A DNA stretch of 64,000 nucleotides from a bacterium (GTDB lineage Bacteria; Desulfobacterota; Deferrisomatia; Deferrisomatales; Deferrisomataceae): assembly GCA_027021615.1 (NCBI GenBank), contig JALUTY010000078.1, positions 174,877-238,876 on the forward strand, given 5' to 3'. The notes under the pieces were generated by a model. It worked only from the letters and a program-made list of their open reading frames with translations, did no database searches and was not told the DNA's origin. Position 1 is the first letter of the stretch; each line of letters starts with the position of its first letter. The position numbers and the translations under genes were made by a program. This document shows, piece by piece, positions 52,531-60,794 of this stretch.

Positions 52531-53367
52531 ATGAGAGCGCGGCGGTACTTCCAGCTGGGCATGAGCCTGGGGGCCAACGGATGGATCAAAGGGTACTGGG
52601 TGAAGGCGGTCTACCAGGGGGCGGCCAAGGGGTTTTGCGTGCCCGTGCTCAACTGCTATGCCTGCCCCTCGGCGGTGTTCTCGTGTCCGGTCGGTGCGCT
52701 CCAGCACTTCATGGTGATCCGGGCAATCCCTTACTACGTGCTCGGGTTTCTAGGTGCGGTTGGGGGGCTGGTAGGCCGGTTGCCGTGCGGCATCTTGTGC
52801 CCGTTCGGCTACTTCCAAGAACTTCTCCACAAGCTTCCGTCCGTCAAGATCCGGATCCCGCGCTACCTCAGGCCGTTCCGGTACGCCGTTTTAGTGATGC
52901 TGGTGTTCGTGATCCCTTGGATCACCTCGGAAAACTGGTTTTCCAAGCTGTGCCCGATGGGCACCCTCACGGGGGGAATCCCCTGGGTCACCATGAGCGA
53001 AGACATTCGTCGGATGATTACGGACCTGTTCTGGATCAAGATCTCGATCCTGATCTTTTTCACCGTGTCATCCGTGATCGCGAGGCGACCGTTCTGCCAA
53101 ACCACTTGTCCCTTGGGCGCCTTGTACGGCCTGTTCAACCGGTGGAGCCTCGTGCGCTTGCGGTGGGACCCGGACAAGTGCACCCACTGCGACAAGTGCT
53201 TGGAGGTGTGTCCCATGGAGATCAAGGTGTACGAGGGCGCCAACACGGGCCAGTGCATCCGGTGCCTGGACTGCACCGCCTGTGAGGCGATCTCGGTCAC
53301 CACGGTCCTTTCCCCGGAGGGGGAGCGCCCCCCTGCCCCGGTGGAGCCGGCAAGGCAGGTGGCGTAA
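52531..53367 (+). CDS. Membrane polyferredoxin, NapH/NosR-C-terminal/YccM-like
   Basis: The 278-residue protein is started at ATG 52531, six bases after GGAGG; ATG 52519 is in frame upstream. It has about five membrane helices with cytoplasmic CP motifs (CGILCPFGYFQELL, LCPMGTLTG, TCPLGALYG). Two 4Fe-4S motifs follow near the C-terminus: CTHCDKCLEVCP and CIRCLDCTAC. This fold passes electrons from the quinone pool or cytoplasm to periplasmic partners. No reductase gene is adjacent. A cytosolic Pro-rich tail ends the protein. Confidence 0.85.
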   Translation: MRARRYFQLGMSLGANGWIKGYWVKAVYQGAAKGFCVPVLNCYACPSAVFSCPVGALQHFMVIRAIPYYVLGFLGAVGGLVGRLPCGILCPFGYFQELLHKLPSVKIRIPRYLRPFRYAVLVMLVFVIPWITSENWFSKLCPMGTLTGGIPWVTMSEDIRRMITDLFWIKISILIFFTVSSVIARRPFCQTTCPLGALYGLFNRWSLVRLRWDPDKCTHCDKCLEVCPMEIKVYEGANTGQCIRCLDCTACEAISVTTVLSPEGERPPAPVEPARQVA

Positions 53368-53437
53368 CCCGCCCCCAAGGAGACGAACGGGCGCCCCTGG
53401 CGCTCGACGGGGGCAGCGGCTGGCCGGCGGGGCCTCA

Positions 53438-55435
53438 TCATAGCTCCACCCCCAGGAGCCGTAGGGCCGCGTTGACCACCCCGCCGGTGAGAAACGCGAA
53501 CACGAACACGAAGCCCGCGATACCGAGGGCCGTCTTGAGGCCCCGCTCCTTTTTCATCATCAGGAACTGGGCAATACACGGCACGAACAGGGTGAGGGTG
53601 ATGCCGGCAACGGCGAGCTGGTTTCCGGTGAGCACCCCTGCCTGTTGCAGGTCGTACAGGCCCGCAGCGCCGTAGTCCCGTCGGAAGAACCCAAACAGAA
53701 ACGCCACGGAGGCTTCCTGGGGAAGTCCGATCCAAGCGACGACTCGGGCCAGCCCGGCCACGGCCAGGTCGAAGAGCCCCGTGATTCTGCCCACCCAGAT
53801 CAGGACGCTGGCCAGCAGGAACAGAGGGAGGATCTCCATGAAGTACCATTGCATCCGGGTGTAGGTCTTGGTGAACACGGCGCTGGGCCGGGGGAGGCGG
53901 AGAGGGGGCACCTCCATGTAGAACATCGGCTTCTCACCCGGAAGGATGCACGCCGTGAGCAGGCCGATGAGCAGGAACACCAGCATCACCACCCCGGCCC
54001 ACACCACCATGGCAGCGGGCTCGGTCGACATCATGCCCAAGATCACCCCGAGCTGTGCGCTGCAGGGGATGGCGAGGGCCAGCAGAACCGTGGCGATGAG
54101 CCTTTCCCGTCTGGTCTCTAGGGTCCGGGTGACCATGGTGGCCATGGTGTCGCACCCAAACCCCAGGGTCATGGGGATCACGGCCCGCCCGTTGAGCCCG
54201 AGTCTCTTGAAGATCCGGTCCACCAGCATGGCGAGCCGGGGCAGGTAACCGGAGTCCTCGATGATGGAGAAGGCGATGAAAAAGGTCCCCACGATGGGCA
54301 GGATGATCGCGATGGCGTAGCGTAGCCCCAACGTGACGACTCCGTACTCCATGCCGATCAGCTCCTGCAGCGGCTCCCAGGGAATGTGAGCGGCGACGAG
54401 GCCGTTCACCCAGGGGTTCACGTACTGCTCGAACACCCGGCCCTCCAGAAAATCCACCAAGGTGCCGGCACCGAACCCACCGACGAACTTGTAGAGGCCA
54501 AAGTAGAGGACCAGGGCCAGCAGAGGCACCCCAGTCCAGGGGTTCATGGCCCAAACGCTCAATCGCTCGCCCCAGGAGCCGGACCGCTCGCCGGTCACGT
54601 GGAACACCTCGTCGCACAGGGCTGCGGCCTCCTCGTGTTGGCGCAGCGGGACTCCGTAGTGGGCCGGCTCGCCCATGGCCCGTTCGATCTGCTTCCTCGC
54701 CTCCTCAAGTCTCCCCCGCACGGCCTCGGCCGAGTCGCCCAGGCGCTCGTAGAGCGTTTCGTCCCCTTGGAGAAGCAGAAGGGCGAGGGCCCGGGGGCTG
54801 AGCCCCCCGGTCGGGGGCACCACCTTCTCCAAGGCGTCCAGCACCCGTTCGTACGGCTGGCCGTACCGCACCACCCTGGGGGTCCGATCGGACCGGCCTT
54901 CCGGCTGGGCCGTGGCTTGACGAAGCTGGTCCACGCCCCTCCCGGTCAGGGCCGATGTGGCCACCACCGGCACCCCCAGCTCTCTTTGGAGAGCTTCCCG
55001 GTCGATCCGGATCCCGAGGCGCTCCGCCTCGTCGATCATGTTGAGGACCAGGACCATCGGCAGCCCCGCCTCGATGAGCTGCAGGGTCAAAGGCAGCATC
55101 CGGCGCAGGTTCTTGGCGTCCACCACGTGGACCACCACGTCGGCCCCTCCGTCGAGCAGCACGTCCCGGGCCACCCGCTCCTCCTCCGTGATCGGGACCA
55201 GCGAGTACATCCCTGGGGTGTCCTCCACCAGCACATCCTTCCCGCCGATTCGGGACCGCCCCCGGGAGACCTCGACGGTGGTGCCGGGGTAGTTCGACAC
55301 CACCACGTACGTGCCGGTGAGCCGGTTGAACAGGGCGCTCTTGCCCACGTTGGGATTTCCCACCAGCACGATTCGCCGCAAGCCGGGCGCTGGGGGGGAC
55401 GAGGCGGCACGACCGCAGTGGCATGACGCTTCCAT
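53438..55435 (-). CDS. feoB: FeoB family ferrous iron/metal transporter
   Basis: The 665-residue protein has an N-terminal G domain: GNPNVGKS at 26-33, DTPG at 72-75, NMID at 132-135, and a helical GDI-like region to about 270. The membrane part with two Gate motifs (IIEDSGYLPRLAML and MTLGFGCDTMATMVTRTLETRRERLIAT, then PCSAQLG) follows. A Cys/His pair cluster (ASCHCGRA) sits at the N-terminus. FeoB imports Fe(II). There is no feoA or feoC beside it. Its promoter carries a palindrome shared with the divergent arsR-zntA operon, so a role tied to zinc-type metal control is possible. Confidence 0.92.
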   Translation of the reverse strand: MEASCHCGRAASSPPAPGLRRIVLVGNPNVGKSALFNRLTGTYVVVSNYPGTTVEVSRGRSRIGGKDVLVEDTPGMYSLVPITEEERVARDVLLDGGADVVVHVVDAKNLRRMLPLTLQLIEAGLPMVLVLNMIDEAERLGIRIDREALQRELGVPVVATSALTGRGVDQLRQATAQPEGRSDRTPRVVRYGQPYERVLDALEKVVPPTGGLSPRALALLLLQGDETLYERLGDSAEAVRGRLEEARKQIERAMGEPAHYGVPLRQHEEAAALCDEVFHVTGERSGSWGERLSVWAMNPWTGVPLLALVLYFGLYKFVGGFGAGTLVDFLEGRVFEQYVNPWVNGLVAAHIPWEPLQELIGMEYGVVTLGLRYAIAIILPIVGTFFIAFSIIEDSGYLPRLAMLVDRIFKRLGLNGRAVIPMTLGFGCDTMATMVTRTLETRRERLIATVLLALAIPCSAQLGVILGMMSTEPAAMVVWAGVVMLVFLLIGLLTACILPGEKPMFYMEVPPLRLPRPSAVFTKTYTRMQWYFMEILPLFLLASVLIWVGRITGLFDLAVAGLARVVAWIGLPQEASVAFLFGFFRRDYGAAGLYDLQQAGVLTGNQLAVAGITLTLFVPCIAQFLMMKKERGLKTALGIAGFVFVFAFLTGGVVNAALRLLGVEL

Positions 55436-55469
55436 GGGAGGATCTCCTTGTCTTGGTAGAAGATGTACC

Positions 55470-55487
55470 TATGAGCAGATGTTCATA
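55470..55487. promoter_or_regulatory. ArsR-type operator, site 1 (feoB side)
   Basis: TATGAGCAGATGTTCATA is an 18-base near-perfect palindrome (TATGA-R-CA...TG-Y-TCATA). It lies directly downstream of the feoB -10. An almost identical site is at 55568-55585. Both match the style of SmtB/CadC operators. Confidence 0.8.
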
Positions 55488-55516
55488 ACGCTATTGAAAC
55501 TGAGTTGCAATGTCAA
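55488..55516 (-). promoter_or_regulatory. feoB promoter
   Basis: Minus-strand TTGACA (55516-55511), 17 bases, TAGCGT (55493-55488). Operator site 1 covers the expected transcription start, so a bound repressor would block feoB. Confidence 0.7.
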
Positions 55517-55540
55517 CAATAAATTTGGCCTCTCCTGGGC

Positions 55541-55569
55541 TTGCATCGGCCTCCCCGTTGGTTTATGTA
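55541..55569 (+). promoter_or_regulatory. arsR-zntA promoter
   Basis: TTGCAT (55541-55546), 17 bases, TATGTA (55564-55569). Operator site 2 starts within the -10, a typical place for an autoregulating ArsR repressor. Confidence 0.7.
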
Positions 55570-55585
55570 TGAGCAAATGTTCATT
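55568..55585. promoter_or_regulatory. ArsR-type operator, site 2 (arsR side)
   Basis: TATGAGCAAATGTTCATT differs from site 1 at only two positions. Its start is 98 bases from that of site 1. Confidence 0.8.
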
Positions 55586-55601
55586 CGAGCAGAGGGATGC
55601 C

Positions 55602-55946
55602 ATGGAGACCTGCAGCGAGACCCTGGTCCACCCCGAGGCGGTTGCCGAGGCCCGCAGGGTGATCGACCGCGCTCCGGTGGAGGCCCTGGCCGAGACCTTT
55701 AAGGTGTTGGGGGACCCCACCAGGATCCGGATCCTCTTGGCCTTGTCGGCGCGGGAGCTGTGTGTGTGTGATTTGGCCGAGCTGTTTGACGTAAGCCAGA
55801 GCGCGGTGAGCCATCAGCTCCGGATCCTACGGGTCCACCGCTTGGTGCGGCCCCGACGGGAGGGCAAGCTCGTGTACTACCGGCTCGACGACGACCACGT
55901 GCGCACCCTGTTCGCGGAGGGGCTGCGCCACGTGAAGGAGGGATGA
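55602..55946 (+). CDS. ArsR/SmtB family metal-sensing repressor (CadC/SmtB-like)
   Basis: I chose ATG 55602 (ribosome binding site AGAGGG, 114 residues). An in-frame ATG at 55569 lies inside the operator and is unlikely. The winged helix holds DVSQSAVSHQLRILRVHRLV as recognition helix. Two metal sites can be read: a Cys pair C54-V-C56 in ELCVCDL (alpha-3 site), and the full SmtB alpha-5 ligand set D97, H99, H110, E113 with the exact 2-11-3 spacing. Such proteins leave DNA on binding Zn, Cd or Pb. It overlaps zntA by ATGA and should repress that operon and probably feoB. Confidence 0.93.
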   Translation: METCSETLVHPEAVAEARRVIDRAPVEALAETFKVLGDPTRIRILLALSARELCVCDLAELFDVSQSAVSHQLRILRVHRLVRPRREGKLVYYRLDDDHVRTLFAEGLRHVKEG

Positions 55947-58231
55947 ACATGGCCGAGTCCGCGGTTCGATCCGAGAAGAACGGGGCGTCCCAAGGCGCCT
56001 CCTGCTGCAGCTCGGGGGCGTGCGGAACCCAGATGCCTCCTCCGAACCCAAAGGAGCCCCTGCCGGGAGCCCGCTACCGGCTCGAGGGGCTCACCTGCGC
56101 CTCGTGCGCCGGAAAGATCGAGCGGGAGCTGAACCGGCTCGAAGGGGTGCGGGCCGAGCTGCATTTCGCCTCGTCCACCCTGGTGGTGGAGGCCGAAGAC
56201 CCTGCGCTCCAAAAAAAGGCCCTGGAGGTGGTGACCCGGATCGAGCCCGAGGTCCGGCCGGTGCGGCTGGATGCCGAGCACCTGGAGGAGGAGCCCCAGG
56301 GGGTCTCGCCGATCCTCAAGGTGGTGGCGGCATCGGGTCTCGCCTTCGTCCTCGCGCTCGCGGTGGAACGGCTCGCGCTGCCCGGTGCGACAGAGCTCCC
56401 TATGGGCGACCCCCGGTTCTGGGCCGTGCTGCTTCCCTACGTGCTGGCCTACGCCATCGCGGGCCAGGACGTGGTGCGCCAAGCCGTGCGGGGGATCCTG
56501 TCCGGCGACGTGTTCGGCGAGAGCTTCCTCATGAGCGTGGCCACCCTGGGGGCGTTTGCGATCCGGGAGTTCCCCGAGGCCGTGGCCGTGATGCTGTTCT
56601 TCAAGGTGGGCCAGTACTTCGAGGATCGGGCCCTGAACCACTCGCGCCGGTCTATCGCTGCGCTCCTGAAGATCCGGGCCGACTACGCCAACCTCCGCCG
56701 CGACGGGGAGACGGTCCGGGTGCCGCCCGAGCAGGTGCGGGTGGGCGACCGGATCGTGGTCAAGCCCGGGGAGAAGGTGCCCCTGGACGGGGTGATCGAG
56801 GAGGGCCGCACCACGGTGGACGCCTCGGCCCTCACCGGTGAGTCCCGGCCCCGCACCGTAGGCGAGGGCGACGAGATCCTCTCGGGCATGGTGAACCGTA
56901 GCGGTGTCGTGACCGTGCGGGTCACCAAGCCCTTTGGCGAGTCCACGGTCAAGAAGATCCTCGACCTGGTGGAGACCGCTGCGGCCCGCAAGGCCCCCAC
57001 CGAGGCGTTCATCACCAAGTTCTCGCGGGTGTACACCCCGGCCGTGGTGGCCGGTGCGGTGCTCCTGGCCGTGACGCCCCCGCTCCTGTACCGGGTGCCG
57101 GCCCTGGCGGGGTGGTTCGGCCACCCCGAGACCTATGCCGAGTGGATCTACCGGGCCCTGGTGTTCCTGGTGATCTCGTGCCCCTGCGCGTTGGTCATCT
57201 CGATCCCTCTGGGGTTCTTCGGCGGCATCGGCGCGGCGTCGCGCCGGGGGGTGCTCTTCAAGGGCGCCAACTACCTGGAGGGGTTCCGCTCGGTGCGCAG
57301 CCTGGTGTTCGACAAGACCGGCACCCTGACCCAGGGGGTGTTCCGGGTGACCCGGGTGGTGCCCCACAACGGGTTCTCCGAGGACGAGCTGCTGGCCCTG
57401 GCGGCCGCGGCCGAGAGCCACTCCAGCCATCCCATCGCCCGCTCCGTGGTGGAGGCCCACGGCCGGCCCATCGACGAAGGCCGGATCGAGCGCTACGAGG
57501 AGATCCCGGCCCACGGCGTGCGCGCGGTGATCGACGGGCGGGAGGTGCTGGCGGGAAACGACCGGATCCTCCACCTGGACGGGGACGACCTGGAGCACGA
57601 CACCTGCGAGCTGGAGGGGACGGTGGTCCACGTGGCCGTGGACGGCACCTACGCGGGCTACCTGCTCCTGGCGGACGAGCCCCGGCCCGAGGCCCGGGAG
57701 ACCCTGGAGCGGCTGCGGGCCGAGGGCGTGCGGCAGATGGTCATGCTCACCGGCGACGAGACCCAGGCCGCCGAGGCGGTGGCCCGTAAGCTTGGCCTCG
57801 ACGCCTACCACGCCGAGCTCCTGCCCCAGGACAAGGTGGAGTGGGTCGAACGGATCAAGGCCGAGCAGGGAGACCCCAAGGCCAAGGTGGCGTTCGTGGG
57901 TGACGGCATCAACGATGCGCCCGTGCTGGCGGCCGCGGATATCGGGGTGGCCATGGGCGGGCTGGGCTCGGACGCGGCCATCGAGGCGGCCGACGTGGTG
58001 CTCATGGAGGACCGCCTCACGGGCCTGGTGGCCGCGGTGCACGTGGCCCGCCGCACGAACCGGATCGTGCGGGGGAACATCGCCATGGCCCTCGGGGTGA
58101 AGGGCGTGTTCATCCTGCTCGGCGCGGCGGGCGTGGCCTCCATGTGGGAGGCGGTGTTCGCCGACGTGGGCGTGGCCGTGCTGGCCGTGCTGAACGCGAC
58201 CCGCATCCTGAAGGACGCCGGAAGGGCCTGA
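55943..58231 (+). CDS. zntA: P1B-type heavy-metal efflux ATPase (Zn/Cd/Pb, ZntA-like)
   Basis: The 762-residue protein has a Cys-rich leader ([10 protein letters not shown]) and one HMA domain ([16 protein letters not shown] at 52-55). Further motifs are TGES at 298-301, the transport motif SCPCALV with CPC at 413-415, phospho-acceptor Asp457 in DKTGTLT, HSSHP in the N domain, and GDGINDAP. The last helices have a Lys (ALGVKGVF) and an Asp (FADVGVAV), the pair typical of Zn/Cd/Pb (P1B-2) pumps. It exports divalent soft metals from the cytoplasm. It is co-transcribed with arsR and coupled by TGATG to the zraR-like gene. Confidence 0.94.
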   Translation: MNMAESAVRSEKNGASQGASCCSSGACGTQMPPPNPKEPLPGARYRLEGLTCASCAGKIERELNRLEGVRAELHFASSTLVVEAEDPALQKKALEVVTRIEPEVRPVRLDAEHLEEEPQGVSPILKVVAASGLAFVLALAVERLALPGATELPMGDPRFWAVLLPYVLAYAIAGQDVVRQAVRGILSGDVFGESFLMSVATLGAFAIREFPEAVAVMLFFKVGQYFEDRALNHSRRSIAALLKIRADYANLRRDGETVRVPPEQVRVGDRIVVKPGEKVPLDGVIEEGRTTVDASALTGESRPRTVGEGDEILSGMVNRSGVVTVRVTKPFGESTVKKILDLVETAAARKAPTEAFITKFSRVYTPAVVAGAVLLAVTPPLLYRVPALAGWFGHPETYAEWIYRALVFLVISCPCALVISIPLGFFGGIGAASRRGVLFKGANYLEGFRSVRSLVFDKTGTLTQGVFRVTRVVPHNGFSEDELLALAAAAESHSSHPIARSVVEAHGRPIDEGRIERYEEIPAHGVRAVIDGREVLAGNDRILHLDGDDLEHDTCELEGTVVHVAVDGTYAGYLLLADEPRPEARETLERLRAEGVRQMVMLTGDETQAAEAVARKLGLDAYHAELLPQDKVEWVERIKAEQGDPKAKVAFVGDGINDAPVLAAADIGVAMGGLGSDAAIEAADVVLMEDRLTGLVAAVHVARRTNRIVRGNIAMALGVKGVFILLGAAGVASMWEAVFADVGVAVLAVLNATRILKDAGRA

Positions 58232-59610
58232 TGGGAAGCGAGTCCGCCCCTGCCGGGACCAAGCCCCGGATCCTCGTGGTGGACGACGACCGGGGCCACC
58301 GCACCATGCTCCGGGCGCTCCTGGCCGGGGCCGGGTACGAGGCCCTGGAGGCGGACGACGGCGACGTCGGGGTGGACGCAGTGCGCACCCACCCGGTGGA
58401 CGCGGTGCTCCTGGACCTGCGGATGCCCCGGGTCGGCGGCATCGAGGCCCTGGAGGCGATCAAAGCGGCCCGGCCGGACCTGCCGGTGATCGTGCTCACG
58501 GCCTACGCCTCGGTGGACACGGCCGTGGCCGCCATGAAGAAGGGCGCGTTCGACTACCTGACCAAGCCGGTGGACGCGACCGACCTCCACCGGGTGCTGG
58601 ACAAGGCCTTGGAGTTCCACCGGCTGGAGGAGGAGATCCGGGTCCTTCGGGAGCGGCTGGGCGAACGGTTCGACTTCTCGAGCATCATCGGCCGCAGCCG
58701 GCCCATGCGGGAGCTGTTCGAGGCCCTGGCCCTGGTGGCTCCCTCGGACGCCACCGTTCTGATCACGGGCGAGTCGGGCACGGGCAAAGAGCTGGTGGCC
58801 AACGCCATCCACCAGAACAGCCCCCGCCGGGACAAGCCGTTCGTCAAGGTCAACTGCGCCGCCCTCCACGAAAACCTCCTGGAAAGCGAGCTGTTCGGCC
58901 ACGAGCGCGGCGCGTTCACCGGCGCCGCCGCCCAGCGCAAGGGCCGGTTCGAGCTGGCCCACGGCGGCACCCTGTTCCTGGACGAGATCGGCGACATGAG
59001 CCCGGCCACCCAGGCCAAGGTGCTCCGGGTGCTCCAGGAGGGGGAGTTCGAGCGGCTGGGCGGGAGCCGCACCCTCAAGGTGGACGTGCGGGTGATCGCG
59101 GCCACCCACCGGGACCTGGAGGCCATGGTGGCCGAGGGCGCGTTCCGCCAGGACCTCTACTACCGCCTGAGCGTGGTGCCGGTGCACCTGCCGCCGCTCA
59201 GGGACCGGCCCGAGGATATCCCCCTCCTGGCCGAGCACTTCCTGCGGATCTACGCCGAGAAGAACCGAAAGCCCGTGGCCGGGTTCACCCCCGAGGCCAT
59301 GGACCTCCTGGTGCGCCACCCCTGGCCCGGCAACGTGCGCGAGCTCCAAAACGCCGTGGAGCGGGCCGTGATCCTGTGCCTGGGCGAGCGCATCACCCCC
59401 CGGGAGCTTCCCCCCGCTTTGCAAGGGCCGGCGGGCGACGAGCCCCAGGCTCCCACCCCAGCCGGCCCCCGCACCCTCAAGGACGCCGAGCGCGAGCTCA
59501 TCCTCCGCACCCTGGAGGAGACCGGGGGCAACCGCACCCGGGCCGCCCAGATCCTCGGCATCTCCCGCCAGACCCTGATCAACAAGCTCAAGGAGTACGG
59601 CCGCTCCTGA
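58231..59610 (+). CDS. zraR: Sigma-54 dependent response regulator (ZraR/NtrC type)
   Basis: The protein has 459 residues from ATG 58231. The receiver has DDD at 18-20, phospho-acceptor Asp62 (VLLDLRMP), Thr in LTAYAS and Lys in LTKPVD. The AAA+ core has GESGTGKE at 180-187 and the sigma-54 contact GAFTGA at 227-232, with Walker [12 protein letters not shown]. The C-terminus is a Fis-type helix-turn-helix ([24 protein letters not shown]). It should be phosphorylated by the ZraS-like kinase at 46564 and activate the sigma-54 promoter at 59747, just downstream of its own gene. Confidence 0.92.
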   Translation: MGSESAPAGTKPRILVVDDDRGHRTMLRALLAGAGYEALEADDGDVGVDAVRTHPVDAVLLDLRMPRVGGIEALEAIKAARPDLPVIVLTAYASVDTAVAAMKKGAFDYLTKPVDATDLHRVLDKALEFHRLEEEIRVLRERLGERFDFSSIIGRSRPMRELFEALALVAPSDATVLITGESGTGKELVANAIHQNSPRRDKPFVKVNCAALHENLLESELFGHERGAFTGAAAQRKGRFELAHGGTLFLDEIGDMSPATQAKVLRVLQEGEFERLGGSRTLKVDVRVIAATHRDLEAMVAEGAFRQDLYYRLSVVPVHLPPLRDRPEDIPLLAEHFLRIYAEKNRKPVAGFTPEAMDLLVRHPWPGNVRELQNAVERAVILCLGERITPRELPPALQGPAGDEPQAPTPAGPRTLKDAERELILRTLEETGGNRTRAAQILGISRQTLINKLKEYGRS

Positions 59611-59611
59611 C

Positions 59612-59628
59612 TGTCCATCTTTTGGACA
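59612..59628. promoter_or_regulatory. Putative enhancer site for the ZraR-like activator
   Basis: TGTCCATCTTTTGGACA is a palindrome (TGTCCA-N5-TGGACA) immediately after the zraR stop and about 135 bases before the -24 element at 59748, a normal distance for a sigma-54 activator site. A second smaller palindrome, TTGGTTTTCCAA, is at 59701-59712. No purine/T pattern suggests a terminator. Confidence 0.55.
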
Positions 59629-59746
59629 CCCGAGCCCGCCTCCCCGCCTCCTGGCGTCTTCTTCCTTGACACTTGCTCCCGCCCGCTTTCCTCCCGGAGC
59701 TTGGTTTTCCAAGTAATCAACAGTAGTTGCAAGAAATTTCCCGCCT

Positions 59747-59762
59747 TGGCACGCCCCGTGCT
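59747..59762 (+). promoter_or_regulatory. Sigma-54 promoter of the small envelope protein operon
   Basis: TGGCACGCCCCGTGCT fits TGGCAC-N5-TTGC closely: GG (59748-59749) and GC (59760-59761) are separated by exactly 10 bases. The first gene starts 43 bases downstream. Confidence 0.82.
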
Positions 59763-59804
59763 CTTCCCATGGGCAACACCAACCAACGTACAGGAGGTGC
59801 TGCC

Positions 59805-59930
59805 ATGAAAACGTTCTGGACCGTTCTGGCCGTCGTCGGCCTGCTCGCCGGGGCCACCGCCCTGGCCGGCTGCTACCCCCATCACCCTTATGGACCGGGC
59901 CATCGCCATGGCCCGAGCTGCCCCTACTGA
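59805..59930 (+). CDS. His-rich 41-residue lipoprotein
   Basis: It starts at ATG 59805 after CAGGAGG. A signal peptide ending in TALAGC (lipobox) leaves a mature peptide of only about 18 residues: CYPHHPYGPGHRHGPSCPY. Four His and two Cys suggest metal chelation at the membrane surface. It is the first gene behind the sigma-54 promoter. No family is recognised. The clear ribosome binding site, lipobox and operon position support a real gene. Confidence 0.78.
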   Translation: MKTFWTVLAVVGLLAGATALAGCYPHHPYGPGHRHGPSCPY

Positions 59931-59947
59931 GCCCGGAGGAACCGGTC

Positions 59948-60295
59948 ATGTGGTGCTCGCCCGGCGGATGGATGCGCTGGATGCCCTGGCACGGTCTGTG
60001 GGGCCCCTGGGGAGGGCTGGTTACCCTGGCCGTGCTCGGCCTGGTCGTATGGCTCGCGGTGCGGGCCTTTCGGCGGGGGCGGCCGGCCCCCGGGGCGGCC
60101 ACGTGCCCGGCGTGCGGCGGTGCGGTGGAGCCGGTGTTCTTCCGGTGCCCCCGGTGCGGCCGCACCCTCAAGACCCACTGCCCGGGGTGCAGCCGGGTGG
60201 TGGAAACGGACTGGATCTACTGCCCCTACTGCGGTCACGAGGCCGCAGGAAGGACATCTTCCCAACCCTCAACCCAAGAAGGAGGTACGTCATGA
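59948..60295 (+). CDS. Membrane-anchored double zinc-ribbon protein
   Basis: The 115-residue protein has a Trp/Met/Pro-rich start (MWCSPGGWMRWMPWHGLWGPWGG), one transmembrane helix at about 25-40, and four CxxC pairs arranged as zinc ribbons: CPACGG, CPRCGR, CPGCSR and CPYCGH. Such double zinc ribbons bind structural or buffering zinc, probably on the cytoplasmic side. It is the second gene of the sigma-54 operon and overlaps the next by ATGA. Its function is unknown. Confidence 0.82.
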   Translation: MWCSPGGWMRWMPWHGLWGPWGGLVTLAVLGLVVWLAVRAFRRGRPAPGAATCPACGGAVEPVFFRCPRCGRTLKTHCPGCSRVVETDWIYCPYCGHEAAGRTSSQPSTQEGGTS

Positions 60296-60753
60296 GCACG
60301 AAACGTCTGTGGATCGCGGGAGCCCTGGTGGTGACCCTGGCCGGTGCGGCCCTGGCAAGCAAGGCCGAGGCCTGTTGGGGCTGCAACCCCGCCTGGGCGC
60401 CGACCGACCCGGCGGTTCAGGCCCAGGCCGTGGAGATCCGCCAGAAGTACGCGGATGAGTTCACGACCCTGGCGGCCAAGATGCGCACCACGGCCCGGGA
60501 CCTGGACGAGGCCCTGGCCGCGGGCCAGGCGGACCGGGCCGAGGAGCTCCGGCAGGAGCTTTACGACCTGGAGAAGGAGTACGCCGGCCTGCGGGCCAAG
60601 GCATGGGCCGAGCTGGAAGGGGCCGGCGTGGTCGGAGCCGGGTGGATGCCCGGGCCGTGGGCCTGCCGGTGGCACGACGGCCACGGCTGGGGAGCCGGGC
60701 CGCGGCAGATGGCCCGGGGCACGACGGCGTGGGGGGACGACTGCCCCTGGTAG
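60292..60753 (+). CDS. ZraP/Spy-like periplasmic metal-binding protein
   Basis: The protein has 153 residues from ATG 60292 behind GGAGG. The signal peptide ends in ALASKAEA. The mature part begins CWGCNPAWAP (a CxxC motif). A long helical hairpin at about 45-105 (EIRQKYADEFTTLAAKMRTTARDLDEALAAGQADRAEEL) follows, then a Gly/Trp/His/Cys tail (CRWHDGHGWG and DDCPW). ZraP-type chaperones bind zinc at such N- and C-terminal ligands and modulate ZraS. It is the third gene behind the sigma-54 promoter and is followed by a terminator hairpin. Confidence 0.8.
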   Translation: MSTKRLWIAGALVVTLAGAALASKAEACWGCNPAWAPTDPAVQAQAVEIRQKYADEFTTLAAKMRTTARDLDEALAAGQADRAEELRQELYDLEKEYAGLRAKAWAELEGAGVVGAGWMPGPWACRWHDGHGWGAGPRQMARGTTAWGDDCPW

Positions 60754-60760
60754 ACCCGAC

Positions 60761-60794
60761 TTGAGCCGCCCGGGGCAAGCTCCGGGCGGCTCAA
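60761..60794. terminator. Bidirectional hairpin between ZraP-like and lysR genes
   Basis: A perfect 13-base stem TTGAGCCGCCCGG / CCGGGCGGCTCAA with an 8-base loop. It overlaps the lysR stop codon. T runs are absent, but the position between convergent genes and the strength suggest termination both ways. Confidence 0.65.

Noticed and set aside
53368..53437. Terminator between the polyferredoxin and feoB
   Set aside because: Only weak GC pairing is present and there is no T run on either strand.
55877..58042. A 721-residue minus-strand open frame across zntA
   Set aside because: Pure shadow of the ATPase gene; no motifs and no ribosome binding site.
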